Of a DNA stretch of 64,000 nucleotides, positions 63,930 to 64,000 are shown in pieces. The stretch comes from Flavobacteriales bacterium 33_180_T64 (GTDB lineage: Bacteria > Bacteroidota > Bacteroidia > Flavobacteriales > Flavobacteriaceae): NCBI GenBank assembly GCA_002162685.1, contig MAAQ01000009.1, positions 36,911 through 100,910 of the forward strand, in the 5' to 3' direction. Position numbers and translations under genes: made by a program. The notes below the pieces were generated by a model, which searched no databases, was not told the DNA's origin, and saw nothing but the letters and a program-made list of their open reading frames with translations. How positions within the stretch are numbered: position 1 is the first letter of the stretch; the number at the start of each line of letters is the position of its first letter.

Positions 63930-64000
63930 GACTATTACTGGAATTGCAGCTATTGGAGCTGGTTTAGCAGCTATTGGAGCTGGTGTTGGTATTGGTAAAA
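63930..64000 (+). CDS. atpE: F0F1 ATP synthase subunit c (5' part)
   Basis: The frame starts at ATG 63930 and runs off the window. The first 23 residues are Gly/Ala-rich (GAGLAAIGAGVGIGK), the glycine-zipper first helix of the c subunit. The reading frame and the place after atpB make the identity clear. Confidence 0.9.

Overview
The window is a low-GC, densely coded piece of a Bacteroidota chromosome, almost certainly from a marine-type Flavobacteriaceae. This rests on several family-specific signs: a type IX secretion/gliding lipoprotein (PorW/SprE), Bacteroidota-restricted unknown families (DUF4175-, DUF4837-, DUF6909-, DUF6427-, DUF4254- and DUF5687-like, named from memory), a long secreted N-terminal extension on ATP synthase subunit a, and Bacteroidota -7 promoter octamers (TAnnTTTG) in front of many genes. 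No rRNA, tRNA, insertion sequence, prophage or CRISPR was seen. No gene-free gap reaches 300 bases; the largest are about 210 bp (11229-11440), 164 bp (52020-52183), 153 bp (55480-55632) and 129 bp (62693-62821).

Layout. From 1 to 23.5 kb are housekeeping and envelope genes: an SPFH/Band 7 protein, an outer-membrane barrel, gltX, an AlkB-type hydroxylase, a giant DUF4175 coiled-coil membrane protein with ybeY and mnmG, a methyltransferase, an OmpH-like lipoprotein, a lipid kinase with holB, a DUF2652 protein with pgk, an MltD-like transglycosylase with a DUF4837 lipoprotein, tatA, an M23 peptidase with a GH3-family enzyme, and a DUF6909 protein. Two identical 16-bp parS-like sites bracket mnmG, which suggests the window lies in the origin-proximal ParB domain.

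From 23.5 to 50.5 kb is one large surface-polysaccharide locus. It has a Wzz-like protein, the dTDP-L-rhamnose genes (rfbB, A, C, D), a complete sulfate-activation set (cysQ, a DUF2061 protein, cysC, cysD, cysN) with two glycosyltransferases inserted between cysD and cysN, an orphan lipoprotein, a Wzx-like flippase, two sulfotransferases of different families, two Wzy/WaaL-like proteins, more glycosyltransferases, UDP-glucose dehydrogenase, UDP-glucuronate decarboxylase, an initiating sugar-phosphate transferase, and a convergent capK-like/wecB/GT4 module. The simplest reading is that the cell makes ATP-sulfurylase and APS-kinase derived PAPS to sulfate a rhamnose/uronate/xylose-containing polysaccharide, and recycles the PAP by-product with CysQ.

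From 50.5 to 64 kb the core genome resumes: purD, small and large membrane proteins of unknown function, upp, a DUF4254 protein with a GT9 heptosyltransferase-like enzyme, a PaaE-like flavin/2Fe-2S reductase, an ABC transporter pair, porW/sprE with a bactofilin, and the start of the ATP synthase operon (atpZ-like, DUF6168-like, atpB, truncated atpE).

The most notable points are the sulfated-glycan locus, the paired parS sites, the nucleosidase-like tail of the DUF6909 protein, and the cluster of non-ATG starts in an AT-richer section of the glycan locus.
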